Positions 1 through 12,242 of a DNA stretch of 64,000 bases are shown piece after piece. The DNA is from Pseudoscleropodium purum. Its lineage: Eukaryota; Streptophyta; Bryopsida; Hypnales; Brachytheciaceae. Made by a program: the position numbers and the translations under genes. Where the stretch lies: the NCBI GenBank assembly GCA_963969395.1, contig OZ017797.1, positions 40,424,001-40,488,000 on the forward strand, read 5' to 3'. Within the stretch, counting starts at the first letter, position 1; the number at the start of each line of letters is the position of its first letter. The notes under the pieces are model-generated. The model was not told the origin of the DNA. It was given only the letters and a program-made list of their open reading frames with translations, and did not search any database.

Positions 1-729
1 GTACTTCTAGTGTCATCTTCCTGACTGCCATAGACTGCTTTCCAAAAAACTGATTAGTTAGCAGAATTGAAGTATGTCATCGTCCAAATTATGGCAGAAC
101 TTGTCTAAAAAACCTGAGTTACTGGCAACATGACTACATGTACATTTTGTAGCTAAAAATCTAAAAGTAAAGCTCAATGAGCTCTTGGATTCTTATATGC
201 ATTACCGACTGAAAATCTTTGTTACAAGTAGATATTTCCAGTTTCTACTTCGAGAATAAAATGACGCTATGCAGTGGAAAATGATAGTATTGAGAGGGAC
301 AGTGGTTACATTCCCACAATGATACGAAAGCCAAGGAACTGGGAACAGATTCGCCCAAGTTCATCATTCATTTCATGCATGCCAACGACTTAGATTGATG
401 AATTCTTTGCTTTCAATGAGAAGTTGCAACAGTAACTTCGAACAATTGCATCGACAAAAGAAATGTCAATTTGACTGGATCACTGTTAAGCACCTGTGCA
501 AATGAATGTGTGAAAGCAACTTCCAACAATCACAAGTTGAGAAAGCAACTTAGAGCAACACTTGCAATTGTAACGATAAAGAAATGTCATTGAGAGAAAT
601 TCATTGCAAGCACCTGTCCATTACGCCAAACAAATGTTTTAAAACAGCATTCCATAATATGCCATCAAAACCGCGTCGTCGTCACAAACTCCTGCTCCCA
701 CTTGTGAAGCAGCTTTTTCACTTGAATGG
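1..729. other. Sequence with no recognised gene
   Basis: No coding frame of interest, RNA gene or repeat was recognised. It lies downstream of the minus-strand NAC gene and probably holds its 3' untranslated region and terminator. Confidence 0.5.
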
Positions 730-2437
730 TTACTGGAAGTGATTCTGCAGTCCTTGAATTTGCAACAGAGATTGCCGTGCAGGGAGAGCAGAGGAGGAAT
801 GCAACCATGGCGATTCACGGGCAATCGAACTGCTGTAATTCCACTCCAACTGGTTCACGGAAAAGAGCGACGACGTCGACGTCGACAAGACAGGTAGCAG
901 ATCATCTCGCATGGCGAGTGGCGACGACCACATGCTGGCTATCAGCCACCGATCAAGGCTCGCTGACATGGTGGGGTTCAGATGGCTGCTACTGCAAGCA
1001 GCGTGATCCTTCACCCGCTCGAAGACATCTGGAAAAACATCCTGTTGCTGAACTCCAGGAGTGCTGGTTGCAACTCGTATTTGCGGCGAGTTCATGTGGA
1101 ATGATCGCCCAAGTCGGTCCTCGCCTTCCATCAGCTGCGCCAGTCGAGCGTCGACGGACTCGAGCTTCTCACGACAGGGATACACCACCGACGACAACGT
1201 GCCGGTTTCCATCTTGACGCTCGCCGTTGGCAAGGTGCGTGACGCGTCTTGCTGTTGCTGCGAACTCGCAGACGTGGTGGGACTCCGGATTTCGTGATTT
1301 CGGGTGTGTGTTCGCTCGGTGGCGCAAATGGCGTCTTGAATGGGCCGCTGGTTGAAGCTGGGGAGTTTCGGCGACGATGGCGATGTTGGGCTCGGTCTGG
1401 AAGTGGACGCGCATGGCGAAGCGTTGCGAAGGATTGAATCCCTCTCTCGGCCACCGGGATTTCGGAATTCGGTAGTGAAAGTTGATGATTCGGCACCGAG
1501 ACCCTCCTCCATCGTCAAATTAAACCCTAGAGTTGCGGTGCAAGGCTGAGGTGCTGGCTTCCTGTAGATTCGACACAATGCCACTTCCCTCTGGACCCAC
1601 GACATAAAATGCAGACCACCGAACCATGGATAGATGGAATCAGTTTGGGTGTACGTCAAGGATTCAAACGTGTTCTCCAAGCAATGACACAGTTTAGTCA
1701 ACATGATTTGAAATCTCTACGAGAAACCGAACACTTACTTTCAAACTTGCACTCAGAACCACATATGGTCAGATTTGCAAACAAAAGTTAAAAAAGGATT
1801 TGCAGAAAGTTGCAACAAAACAGAAAGTTACGTTCGAGGGATGGCAAACTTTGACATCCTTTGGAGTTTCAGTGCAGCGACTGTCCCACTTTGGAGGATC
1901 TGAGAAGGGGCTGCCGGCAATCAATCTTACCGGATCCTTGAGGCTGCGGAGATGCTGCTCGTTCTGGGGCAGGCGGTACTCGTTCATGATCCACTCCGTC
2001 TTTCTCCCCTTAGGCGCTTTCCCTGTGTAGAACACGAGCGTCTTCTTGAGCCCGATGGCTTTGGCGTCGTGTGCGCGGCGCACCTGTCGGTCCGTGCCCG
2101 TGGCCTTCCAGTACCCGGAGGCCGTCACACGGTTGGGTCTTGCTCCGTTGGGGTATTTCCTGTCCCTAGGGCAGAAGAAGAGCCACTCGCGTTCGCCTTG
2201 CATTAACGCCATCGCCGGCAGCTCCCAGGGGTCGTAGCGGTACAGGTCCAGCACGTTGATGAGCTCCACTTCCAGACGCGGGCTCCCCACCACCATGCTG
2301 CGCAGGTAAAAACCCACCAGCTCCTCTTCCGTGGGGTGGAACCGAAACCCAGGCAGGCTCGCCACATCGTACACTACTTGCGAAGGTCCTTCTTGATCAC
2401 CCTGAGCCACTGGACATGTTGCCCCACTGGTCTCCAT
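730..2437 (-). CDS. NAC-domain transcription factor, two exons
   Basis: Plant-specific nuclear DNA-binding transcription factor. Exon 1 (2437-1931) starts at ATG and codes for 169 residues. It carries NAC subdomains A ([13 protein letters not shown] near residue 28), B (DPWELP), C ([18 protein letters not shown]) and D ([20 protein letters not shown], then NEYRLP). Reading past residue 169 leaves the family, and a donor GTAAGA lies there. An acceptor after 1591 resumes in phase 0 with [10 protein letters not shown], which is subdomain E (usual form WVLCRIFKK). Exon 2 (1590-730) adds about 286 residues of low-complexity, Ser/Thr/Gln-rich tail, as expected of a NAC activation region. The total is about 455 residues. 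Most angiosperm NAC genes carry an extra intron inside the domain; here the domain is cut only once, between D and E. The A/B region (FYLRSMVVG) resembles the NAC035/LOV1 and FEZ-like groups, but subgroup placement is uncertain. Further splicing of the tail cannot be excluded. Confidence 0.88.
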
Positions 2438-4246
2438 GGCTCATGGGAAGCACTCGTCCGATCCTTACACTCTAGACCAGTGGTCACAAATGTGGCTAAA
2501 TGGAGCAGACTAAAGCTTCTACCAAACGTATCCTTGATTCGATCGATCTACAAAGAATGAGAATAACAGCGTGTTAAATGTGAATTTTAGCACATTTAGC
2601 AGTGTTTTCAGCAATCTTGAGCTCATTGTGAGAATCCCATTTGGGACCACTGCTCTAGACCTCTCAAAGCATAGTTACGAAGCACAACCTCGTTCTCTAA
2701 CTCAGCGTCAATTTGCACGTTTCTCAATTACACAACGATCTGACGGGTTACATGCAACTCCAAGAACGAAGAATGTTGCAAAAGAACAGTTGAAACAAGA
2801 ACCCCCGTACAACTACTTAGCAAAAACGCAGTCCCAATCACTTCAATCTCGAGTAGATATTTCGTCGGTTCACGCCTCAAATTACTGCATTCCTAGTTGC
2901 TTCTAATACCAACATTGTTCACAGCATTGTTGTCTCCGGCTGTTCTCAGAGCACATGTACACGGGGCCGGAGCTAGTAGATCTGCACTGGGTTTGAGCGA
3001 ATTGTGCCAAGAGATCGATGCAGTGGGGACTGGGCTGAAGCTTCAATCTGTCTCCCATCCGTGGAAGTCACGTGAGATCATATCTGCCAAATTTCGCGAA
3101 GTTCTGAGGGCACCATGCAGTCAGATCTGTTATGCAGCACCGAGCGCGCGCGCGAGAGGTTTTATGAGTTCGGAGACGATGGCAAGGACTCGAGTGCAAG
3201 CTCGGAAAGGCTGCGACGAGCTTGAAGAATGTATCATGAGTACGTCATGATTGTGGCAGGCGTAATCGGAGCTAGTTTACATTCAGGTATGATAGACTGA
3301 TAGTTCAATTCGCGGACCATGAGTTCTTGACAGTCGGTGCAAAAAGTTGCCTGGCTGGGATTGACTGGAGCTCCAGCTAACGGAAGTGATGAACACTGGC
3401 GAAGCTTAGCTACAGCAGCTTAGCCCGCTAGCTCGCTAGAGTCGACGCGCCCGACACACTGCTCTGTGGCATGGAAAGTGGATTCAGCCTAATTATTGCT
3501 CATTACTGTAACGAACTGGGGTATTGATTGATAACTCTTGGTTTTCTCAGGACGTTAATTAAAGTGGGCCCTGGCTGACGAGTGAATTTACCTATGCGGA
3601 ATATGCGGAAAATATAGGAATTTTTTATTTGCCACCCATGATAAAATTTGGAAATTTTGAATTCATCGTTGGAATTTCATCGTTGAATTTTGAATTCAGA
3701 GGCCTCCAGAAAAACTTCAGGAAGTGAGGAAACCAGAATTATCTAAGCTTCAGCATAAAATAGGGGGCAATTTTTAAACACTTTGTATGACCACTTTAAT
3801 GTCTTATTTAGTTTTTGCCGAGGGAGCACAAATGTTTCCTATTACCTTAGTGCAAAGTATTAGAATTTGTAACAAAGCTCACCATGATTCTCTAATATAG
3901 TACTTGCTCTAAACTAGGCACCTCAAAAAGCACCAGTTTTTTGTGTGTAAATAGTTATTAGATTAGTCACATTTTTATATTTTCTTGTTGGCAAATGAAA
4001 AGAGGTTTGAGCACACCAAAGAACATGACATTTGTATACAATGTACAACAGTTATGAAGGGTCAAAACTTTTTTGGATTAGGTTCTAAAATTGTTTCTTC
4101 ATCAAAGGCTCATATCGACTTGACAAATGTTTTACAAGTCACGAAGGCTATTTTAGACAAGGGGTGCTTGGAGGGATACCCACCTTATATTTCATGAACA
4201 ATGTGCCTCTATCTTTAGAGAGATGTTTTCAACAAAGGGTTTAACA
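2438..4246. other. Intergenic region upstream of the NAC gene
   Basis: No gene was recognised. The first ~1.1 kb has near-average base composition and may contain NAC promoter elements, though I saw no convincing TATA box. From about 3600 the sequence becomes AT-rich and holds a copy of a dispersed repeat. A 70-codon frame at 3985-4197 has no ATG start and no family resemblance. Confidence 0.5.
3625..3775 (+). repeat. Dispersed AT-rich repeat, copy 1 of 3
   Basis: Shares the block AAATTTTGAATTCAT and, about 100 bp later, ACAAAATAGGGGGC-like sequence with copies near 15045-15170 and 21985-22145. Spacing and order are kept in all three. No coding capacity or clear ends were seen. Confidence 0.45.
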
Positions 4247-4512
4247 CATTAGAGGATTTTAGGGCCCTCGGGAGGGTTGTTTCAAGCAAGTGCATCGTGA
4301 ACTTCTCCCCCTACAATTTTTTGGTAACGGCTATTCCCAACGAAAAAAATTTCAATAAAAAAATTAATCTTGAAATGAAAAAATTAAATTAAATTAAATC
4401 ATTTAAAAATATATATTTTTTCAAACGTAGCAGTCATTGTGTCACATCTATAGGGTTGTTCCCGTAGTTTGGAAACTCACAACCCTCCCAAGGGCCTAGA
4501 AATCCTCTAATG
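4247..4512. mobile_element. MITE with CATTAGAGGATTTT terminal inverted repeats
   Basis: The left end reads CATTAGAGGATTTTAGGGCC and continues CTCGGGAGGGTTGT. The right end is its near-perfect inverse (ACAACCCTCCCAAGGGCCTA, then GAAATCCTCTAATG). The 266-bp unit has an AT-rich centre with AAATT repeats and no ORF, as in a non-autonomous MITE. A relative lies at 7826-8119. The target duplication is not resolved. Confidence 0.7.
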
Positions 4513-7394
4513 ATTTTATAAAATTGGTGGAATTGCACATTGATGAAAACTTGGAATTGGTTGAATTAGAGCCTAATAATTCTTAGCAACATTTTTTAGC
4601 CTATCAGGCAATCCAATGGAGAATAAAAAATGTCCTTGAAGTGGAGTGTGGATTTTGGTCTTTATCCACCATTTGTACAATCAAAGCATGTAAAATTGAC
4701 CAACAAACAAAACTTGACTTTGTAGCCTAAATGTAGTCTACAAGTGCTTGGCAAGCCTTTTCATTAGAATAGTAGATCTAGTAGGTTGAAACATTCCAAA
4801 AAAATCCTAAAGTCACTTTTTGTGGAAGATTCATTTAAAACCAAGTCTTAGGGGTGTAGATAGTTATTTATGAATTAAGCCTAAAACAATAGACAGGCCA
4901 AAAATGGTCTTTGCTTGACAATCTAGCACTTCTAAGAGAGAGAAAAAAATTTAATCCAAATTTTTGTAGAGAGACTTAGTTAAGCACTTTTGCAAAAATG
5001 TTGTGTTGGAAATCTTCTTTGTGTGGTATTGTTGATTTTTCTACATAGGAAGAAGCTTAAATCCATGGATCACTATATAGTGTATTTTGGCAACTTCAAA
5101 CTCCTTGCTATTGATGTGAATTTGAACCATAAAAATGATTTATTTTGAATTTGAAACCACCTAATTAAATGAAGCTAATGGAGCAAAGTTTCTACTTCAA
5201 CTTGAAAATTTCTTAAATTTCCAAAATTTAATATTTTTTGTAGTTTATACTTTTGGCCTATAGCTACAATCTACTAATTTTCTAATTATAGAAATACACA
5301 AGTAACATTTTTGTTGCATGATCTTTTCAATACAATATACACCCATGGAGAAATCTTCAAATTCTTTTGAACTGATCTTGTATCTCATATGAATTTTCCA
5401 TACATTTTCCTTAAAAAATCACAACAATTTCAAACTCTTGTGAAATATCTAAAAATTCTATAATTTATAGGATGACATGTGATTTCATCTTTGAATTTTT
5501 TTTTTTTAAATTTCAAGAGTAAATACCATAATCACAATATGGGAATATATATATATAGTAGAAGGATTTTGTAGTTCATTTTTGTAATTATGGGCCCAAC
5601 TTTTTATGGTTGTGGTTGTTGCTAAGCACTTTGCCAAGGTCAATTAAATTGGAAGTTGTAAATTAAATTTTTCTCAAAGCACAAAAATTTTGTTTGAAAA
5701 CTATAAGTTTTTAATTTATTCTGGCAAACATTGAAATTTCATCAATGTTGAAAAAAGATACATCCCCACCACCACACATATGGGCAATTCTAGGAGAATA
5801 TAAAACACCATAAATTAGGACTATGAGGAGAAGATCTAATTCAAGTACCCTTTATAACATGAATAGTCTTATATTAGTGATTCCACTTGTATCAAAGCCA
5901 ACTAATACAATGTCTCAAGTGGTTTTCCCGTATAATGCATCCATAGTTGGTGAGATGAATTCAAATAAATTGTTCAATTTTTTCAAGATCCAACTTTTGA
6001 TGAAATATAATGCTTTAAAACTCTTGGCAAGAGTTTTAAATTAACAATTATATCTAACAATTTTAAATTATTAGTAGTAATGCTCTAATTTTTTTTATAA
6101 CTATAGTTCCAATTTTTTGTTTTTCTTAATATTTCAATATAAGATCACCCATATTATATCTTTTTTCACTTCTTCCAAAAATTTAGATGAGAAAAATATA
6201 ATACATTAATATATTAATCATATATTAACTAAATATTAGACTTTTTACTTTATATTTTTTTAAATAACTATTTTTATATTTTTTAAATCACACAAAATTC
6301 AATTACGATTTTTTCATACAATGTGGATACAAATTGATGCTAGAATAGAATATAAAAACAAACTCAGTTTTCTAAAATATTGCTTTGAAATTAGAAGTTT
6401 GTACAACATGATTACTTTTTGATATACCATAGCAAAAAAAGAACATTGTTTGAGAACTACATTTCTTGTTTATTCATATGTTTCAAACCAAATAATGTAT
6501 ACAACCAATTTTTTCTTCATAAATTTTCCCAATAATCTTACTTGATTAGGATTCTAACTCCTTCAATAATAAGAGAAAAGTTTGAAAAAATAGATGAAAT
6601 CACTAAAAAATTCTCAAAAAATATTAGATTCACAAATATTATGATAAAAGCTACAAATATTAACTAATTTTGTAAATGAATGTATGAGTTGATGATTCTA
6701 TCCATTTTTTCCTTATTTTCATACATTTCAAGGTGTATATGCTCTACCACTAAAAAATTCAAATAATTTGTTGGATATACATGATTCTATAAAATATTCA
6801 TGCACTTCAAAAATTTCTATAACTAATTGAGAAACTAGATTTTTCAAACAAATTTTTGACATGTTAAAGTATAGGTAACCTAGTTGTGTAAAATGTTTTT
6901 CTAAATTTTTTTTTTTAAATTCATAAAATTTATTAGTAAAAAAAGATTATAGTATCAGCAAAAAAATTCAAAATTCTTAAGTAAGTGAAATGAGAATTAT
7001 TTTTGGAATTTTTTTGGTAGAATTTCACAAAGTGATTTTTTTTTTTTTTTTTTAATTCAATGAAATCTTACAATTGGTCAATTTCTTACCACAAAATTCC
7101 GAAGTGAATATTCATTCCACTTTCTAAAGAATCTTGAAAAAGATTTACTTATATTAAAAGGATTTTTTTTCCACTAATTAATTTGACTAAATTATGTTTT
7201 TAAATAAAAAACTGTTTTGAAAAATTTGAAATTTTGTTTTATACAAATGTGTTACTTGTACCACAACATGTCCAAGATTTGCTCATAACCTCTAATTTCT
7301 CGATTAGCTATGACAGTTTTTGTAACTGTGCAAGACATTTGAGAGCTACTGCACTTGAAGCAAATTCAAATTTGATATCAATGATAGACTAGAT
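4513..7394. other. AT-rich intergenic DNA
   Basis: Strongly AT-rich with many poly-A/poly-T runs. Short frames, for example 5823-6044, show no recognisable protein. I see no gene here. Confidence 0.6.
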
Positions 7395-8332
7395 TAACTC
7401 CTAAATGCCTGAGGCACCAAAATTTGGTGTTTGCAAAACTTTGAAGTTAAATCAAACCTAACTAGTTGCTACTTTTAGTAATGTATATTTTTGAAAGATT
7501 CTTCTTAAAGTCTAGTTTTAGTATCAAAAATCCGATCTTGAAAATAAATGATAGTGATTTTTCTATTCAAGATTTTGTGCAAGGGTACTCATTGCAATCT
7601 TGACTCCCCGTAGTGTTGAGAGAGCTCTTATAAATGAGCCTCAAATATACTAGGACTTGAAGAAAAAATCATATTCAAAACTCATGTAAAAAAATTGTAG
7701 AGTAGATTTTGAGAAGCCATAAATTGATTGGGGTTATTCATGTTAGGCCCTTAAACCTCATACTTTTTTGGTCACCAACTTTTTAGGCTTGACTTATGAA
7801 AAGTGAATTGAAAATTTTTAATAGTCATTAGAAGAGTTTTGGAGGGTCCAGAAGCCTGTATTGGGCTTGTTCCCCCACAATTGTTCTCGGTAGCGAGTAG
7901 AATGGCCCGCTGTCAGAATTTTCTTTTTCATAAAAAATAAATAAATAAAATTTAGTCTCCAAATGCAAAAAGATAAAATTTAAAAATTTAAAAAAAAATT
8001 AATTGGTCAATGATGTGGTAGGGGCTCGGCCACGTCAGACTATTGCGTCGAACCTGTTCCTTGCATTCGCAAGCTGTGATAACTCGCAGGCATCAGGACA
8101 CCCCCAAAATCTTCTAATGTTTAACACCTTGACAATCAAACGTTATAATCTTCCAACTTATAAGTGATATTGTTTTGTTTTTTCTTCCTATGTGATCTCT
8201 AACATGTCTAGTTTGAATTTGTATAGTTACAATTCAAAAAATTTGATATGACTTATCAAAATGTTGTCTTTTTGTTCAATTTAGAGCAAATTTCTAGAGA
8301 CTCAAAACAGGCCTTGGGCATTTAGGGGTTAA
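7395..8332. mobile_element. TTAACCCC-family repeat element with nested MITE
   Basis: The left end TTAACTCCTAAATGCCTGAG matches the inverse of the right end (TTAACCCCTAAATGCCCAAG on the other strand), about 17 of 20 bases. TAA flanks both sides, as in PIF/Harbinger-type insertions. Its interior is non-coding and is interrupted by the MITE at 7826-8119. It belongs to the family listed at 12243, 17375, 23901, 26646, 59492 and 60737. Confidence 0.6.
7826..8119. mobile_element. MITE with CATTAGAAGA terminal inverted repeats
   Basis: The ends are CATTAGAAGAGTTTTGGAGG and its inverse (CCCCCAAAATCTTCTAATG). It is 294 bp, non-coding, and moderately GC-rich near the ends. The terminal pattern resembles that of the element at 4247-4512, so the two are probably related subfamilies. 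It sits inside the TTAACCCC-type element. Confidence 0.65.
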
Positions 8333-8690
8333 CATATTTCAAATTGAAGAGGCCATCTAACTTGTGACTAGGCTAAGATACCATTTAGTGCATGGTGAAG
8401 TTTGCAAAATAATTTCATTTAAGTGGTGCATGTCCATGTGTAATCATGTGACTATTTCATTCAGGTTAATACCCCCTAGATCACTCAATACATGTAGTGT
8501 CCTGAGGGCCACTTCACACATAGGCCAAAGGTCGAGAGTTCGTCGGCCTCTACCAATTAGATTTCAGAAAACCCCAACTTTGGCCTCTTGACCCTTCACA
8601 CAAGGCGGCACAATCTAAAGTCCGTCGCCCTCCAAATTGCTTACATGGCAACCCAGCTCCTACATGGCAATGGCCTCATGACGGATTCTT

Positions 8691-8735
8691 GACCAGAGTT
8701 TGGATTGCCACTTTTTGGCGACCCAAACTCTGGTC
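8691..8735. repeat. Perfect hairpin in transposon left subterminal region
   Basis: GACCAGAGTTTGG is followed 19 bp later by its exact inverse CCAAACTCTGGTC. It lies between the left terminal repeat and the first gene of the Harbinger element and may be a transposase binding site (inference). Confidence 0.75.
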
Positions 8736-8848
8736 GAGAGTCCATCGAATTTAAAAAACAAAAACAAAAAAACTAATAAAATCTTAGCCATTGGATTGGA
8801 AGGACTGTTTTTCCTAAGGTCAAAAGGAAGATGCGCCTTCTTCTTCCT

Positions 8849-8870
8849 CTCTCTCTCTCTCTCTCTCTCA
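8849..8870. repeat. CT microsatellite
   Basis: About eleven CT units, just upstream of the Myb/SANT-like pseudogene, in its probable leader. Confidence 0.9.
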
Positions 8871-8947
8871 AATGTCTTGGTAGAGGTCTTTTTTTTACAA
8901 TTTTTTGTTGTGTGTTGTCTAACAATTTTTTTTTGCAAGTAGAGAAG

Positions 8948-10260
8948 ATGGACCATTTTTCTGAAAACCCTTTTTTTTGTAGCCAAATGGCTTTTATGGG
9001 GTCGGAAATTTTTTTGACTTCAAGTTCTTATGGAGCATTTCAACCTTTTTCAACTCAAGTTGGAGATAAAAGTGTAGAAGAAAATCAAGAGACAATTGTG
9101 GAAAGAGTAGAAGAGAAGGTTGTTGAAGAAGCAGATAGTGAGATAGTAGGGTCTTCTAAAAAGAGAGGTGTTCCTAAACAAAAGGTTGCTCCGAAGAAAC
9201 AAACAACTTCTAAAAAGAAGGTAGCAGTGAAAATTGAAGGAGAAGCTAAAGGAGAAGAGGCAAATCAAATGTAGGAGGACTTGAAGGTGCTTCAATTGAT
9301 TGCATTGAAGGGAGAGATGGAGCCTGAATTTGTTCGAAACAACAAAAAACAAGGTATATCTGAATTTTTTACCCTAATTTACAATTTCTTGCAAAAGGTT
9401 GAGGATTGAGGATTGGGGCCTAAAGGCCTTTGCCTTTGCCTTCGCCTTTGCCGCGCGCACATGCCTGGCCACCACGGCCCCCCTTTCCCCCCACTGGACA
9501 TCGAAATGGGATGTCGCCGGTGGGGTTTGAGCCTACTCTCCACCACCACAATGGAGAGACATTCCATTACATGGACTATTCCCTCCACCTACTCTCCTCA
9601 ATGTCCAAAGCCAACAAACTTTCTCATTTGTACCTTACATTCGTTACATAGTCTTCTTTCACAGTGAGAGCATGTGCTGTCATTGTTATTTCTATGCCAT
9701 TTTTGACTCCTTTGCCCTATTTTTTGATTGTTTTGCTTGTAGGAATTGACACTTGGGTGAGGCTTCATGCTAGAATGATTGTGATGCTACCAAAATTTAA
9801 CCTCATTGTTGTGGCATGCCGTAAGAAATTCAAGACCATTTTCAATGCTAACAATGAGGACAAAATGGCCAATGGTATTTTGGGTAATAATTGACAAGAG
9901 AGCAAATTCTATGATGCTTTAGATGAATAGTATCACCAAGCCAGGCAAGTCATGAAATATGTCTCCACTACAACAACAGATCATAGACAAATCCAAAGCA
10001 ATTTAGCCCCGGATGGAGATGGAGATGAAGATGGAGATGGAGAGAGTGCACCAACATCAACAACAAATTCTACACCAACGGCAAGAACAATTTTGTCTAC
10101 ACCAACATCAAAAGGTAAACAAAATTTTCATGATATAGCCATTCAAATTTTTGAGAAAATGGCAGAAACTAGTACCGGTTTGATGAAAAACTTTGAGAGA
10201 ACCAATGAACTGCTAGAAAGAGTAGACCAACAATTTGATCATTTGATCAATAAGTTGTAG
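8948..10260 (+). pseudogene. Harbinger Myb/SANT-like DNA-binding protein, broken
   Basis: This is the second protein of PIF/Harbinger elements, which helps bring the transposase to DNA. Exon 1 (8948-9353) starts at ATG (MDHFSENPFF). It has a Lys-rich linker and then the start of the trihelix-like domain (LIALKGEMEPEFVRNNKKQ). An intron with GT at 9354 and AG at 9742 joins in phase to GIDTWVRLHARM, then CRKKFKTIF and KFYDALDE. The C-terminal part (about 9952-10260) ends in a helical segment (FEKMAETSTGLMKNFERTN) usual for this protein. In-frame stops near 9272, 9892 and 9928 break it. At least two (before EDLKVLQL and in DE-stop-YHQ) fall where the family has Trp, consistent with TGG to TAG decay. 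Confidence 0.78.
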
Positions 10261-10385
10261 GGAATTATGTGCTACTCTTCATCTAAGCTATAGTCATCAT
10301 CACTGTAGCTACATTTTTCCCACTACAGATTTGATTTTTTGGCCAAATGACCTCTATAAAATGTTTCGGTGAGTAATAGATAAAC

Positions 10386-11677
10386 TCAAGTTGAATTAGC
10401 CAACATTTTCTTCATTTTCTCTTGTTGCTTTGCCTTTGTTTCTTCACTTGCGGGATTTTCTTCACCTTGTGAATTCTTTTTCTGTAATTCCCTCATTTCC
10501 CTCAATGATGACTCTAAAGAATGAAACATGTCCATCTCCTGCAATTTTCCTAGTGTTGTGTTCACTTTAGCTTGTAGTTCTTTTTCTACTTCTTTTGCCC
10601 ATTCCATACAAAAATCATCATTTTCCAGAATACACAGATTGTAGAGATACAAACAGGTCGTAACTATGTCAGGCACATTTTGGAGTGGCATGTCAATCCT
10701 TTTCAATAGTATGCGCCATCTTCCTTTTAGAATGCCAAATGCTTTTTCCACAGCCATAAGTGTGCTTGATTGGATAAAATTCTAATGTGCTTTTTTCCTT
10801 GGCAATCCTTCCTTTTCACCCTTGAATGGCGAGTAAAACCAAGGTCTCATAGGATATGCAGCATCACCGATAAATCTGTAAGGTAAAAATGCTCCTCTCA
10901 TAGTCCTCTTTCCAATTTCTGATTTCTGAAATAAGGCCCAATCATGAATCTAGTCGGCCCATCTAAAATCATAATCCCAAAATTTGCAATCAGCATCTAC
11001 TACCGCTTGTAGTAAACACGAATAATATCCCTTTTGACAATAATATGCTACCGGATCATGGGATGGTGCTAAAATAGGATGTGGCTACCATCAATTGCTC
11101 CTAGAATAAGCAAAATCTCATGTAGTGCTTCAAAACCGTTTGCTATTTTCTTCATCAAAGCAAGAGTGGGTTTAGGGAAAACTAATGGTCTCAAGTAAAT
11201 CCTAATTGCTTCACAACATTGCCACACAATGATGGAAGTTGTACTCAATCCTATACCAAATAAATCACCAATCATTTGCAATGAATTACCCGTTGCTAAT
11301 CAAGAAAGAGTAACTGCAATCCTTTTCTCCACACTAATACTTCCTCTCAAATTTGTATCCTTCTTCAAAACAAGTCCGAAAAGAGTACATAAATATTGAA
11401 ATGTAGATGTACTCACCTTCATTCACTTCCAAAATTCACAATTTGAATATGACCCCATCAATGTATCTTGAAGAAAACCTCCATATCTCTAAAATTGCCA
11501 ACATTTTCTTTGAGAATTCACCCTCCGTCTTTGGGCAATAAAAACTACCATCATCATCATTTGGGCATTTTGTTCAAAAATTTCAAGTTTTTGCAATGCC
11601 CAAATGCCCACAATGACACACTTCATGACCATGAAAACCGAAAGTAGAACAAGAATGTGTTCCTTCCTAGAATCCAT
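10386..11677 (-). pseudogene. PIF/Harbinger DDE transposase, broken
   Basis: A DDE_Tnp_4-type transposase that would cut and paste the element. Going 5' to 3' on minus, the fragments are an N-terminal part near 11677-11489, then IGDLFGIGLSTTSI and LILGAIDGSHI (first catalytic Asp, near 11100), then WDYDFRWAD and FIGDAAYPMRPW (second Asp, near 10860), then VEKAFGILKGRWRILLKRID (catalytic Glu, near 10750) and a coiled, charged C-terminus ending at 10386. All three acidic residues are readable. Several in-frame stops and probable frameshifts separate the fragments, for example after GSHILF and after FRWAD. The gene therefore no longer makes a full protein. Confidence 0.85.
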
Positions 11678-12242
11678 GGTTAAAGAAGGTGAGAGGAAAA
11701 TTCAGAAACTACATGGACTATTCATGCAAAGAGAGATGGATACAAGCCAAACAAATGGTATGGTTTGGACTTTGGGTTTGGCCTTTGGAGGCTTCACACT
11801 ATGGCTGGCCAAAGACTCTATTTCTGATTTTTATTTTTTTTATTATCATTTATTGCCCATTTCTTTGGACTCTCGCCCAAAGTTTGGCCATGAACTCCCA
11901 CAACCTCTTGACTTAGTTGGCCCGTGTGTGAAGTGCCCTTGAGTCTGCCTGCAACTCCTTTTGTTCCCACTGTTGTCTATTAGAGGCTTCTCTAAAGGAT
12001 TTGGAAAGGAGAAAGGAACATCAATCCCTTTTGACAATTGTACACTTGGAAACCTTTATAATCATTCTTTAGTACTCCTAAGTGAGTCTAGTTAATTTCT
12101 GTAGTTTTACTCAAATTAAAAAATTTATAGAATTTTTCACCAAAGTTTTTTCAATGTTTTCAAATTGCAAATAGATGTTTATCTAATTCCACCAACAAGC
12201 TAACTTTGAACTAGCTTATGTTTTTCTCCAAAATGTTAATTT

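Larger units (their letters stand above)
8506..11938. mobile_element. PIF/Harbinger DNA transposon, decayed
   Basis: A 3.4-kb element. Its terminal inverted repeats read GGGCCACTTCACACATAGGC on the left and GGGCACTTCACACACGGGC on the right (opposite strand). It carries the two genes typical of this superfamily, a Myb/SANT-like DNA-binding protein on plus and a DDE transposase on minus, in convergent order. Both have in-frame stops, so this copy cannot move on its own. Subterminal direct repeats GTCGAGAGTTCGTCG and GTCGAGAGTCCATCG and a hairpin lie near the left end. The 3-bp target duplication is not clean (TGA on the left, TTG on the right). Confidence 0.85.

Noticed and set aside
726..1549. 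Plus-strand frames of 60-160 codons
   Set aside because: They lie antisense to NAC exon 2, whose frame is supported by a phase-matched splice to the conserved subdomain E.
2571..3250. Two plus-strand frames of 111 and 117 codons
   Set aside because: No family motif or plausible gene structure; composition is like non-coding DNA.
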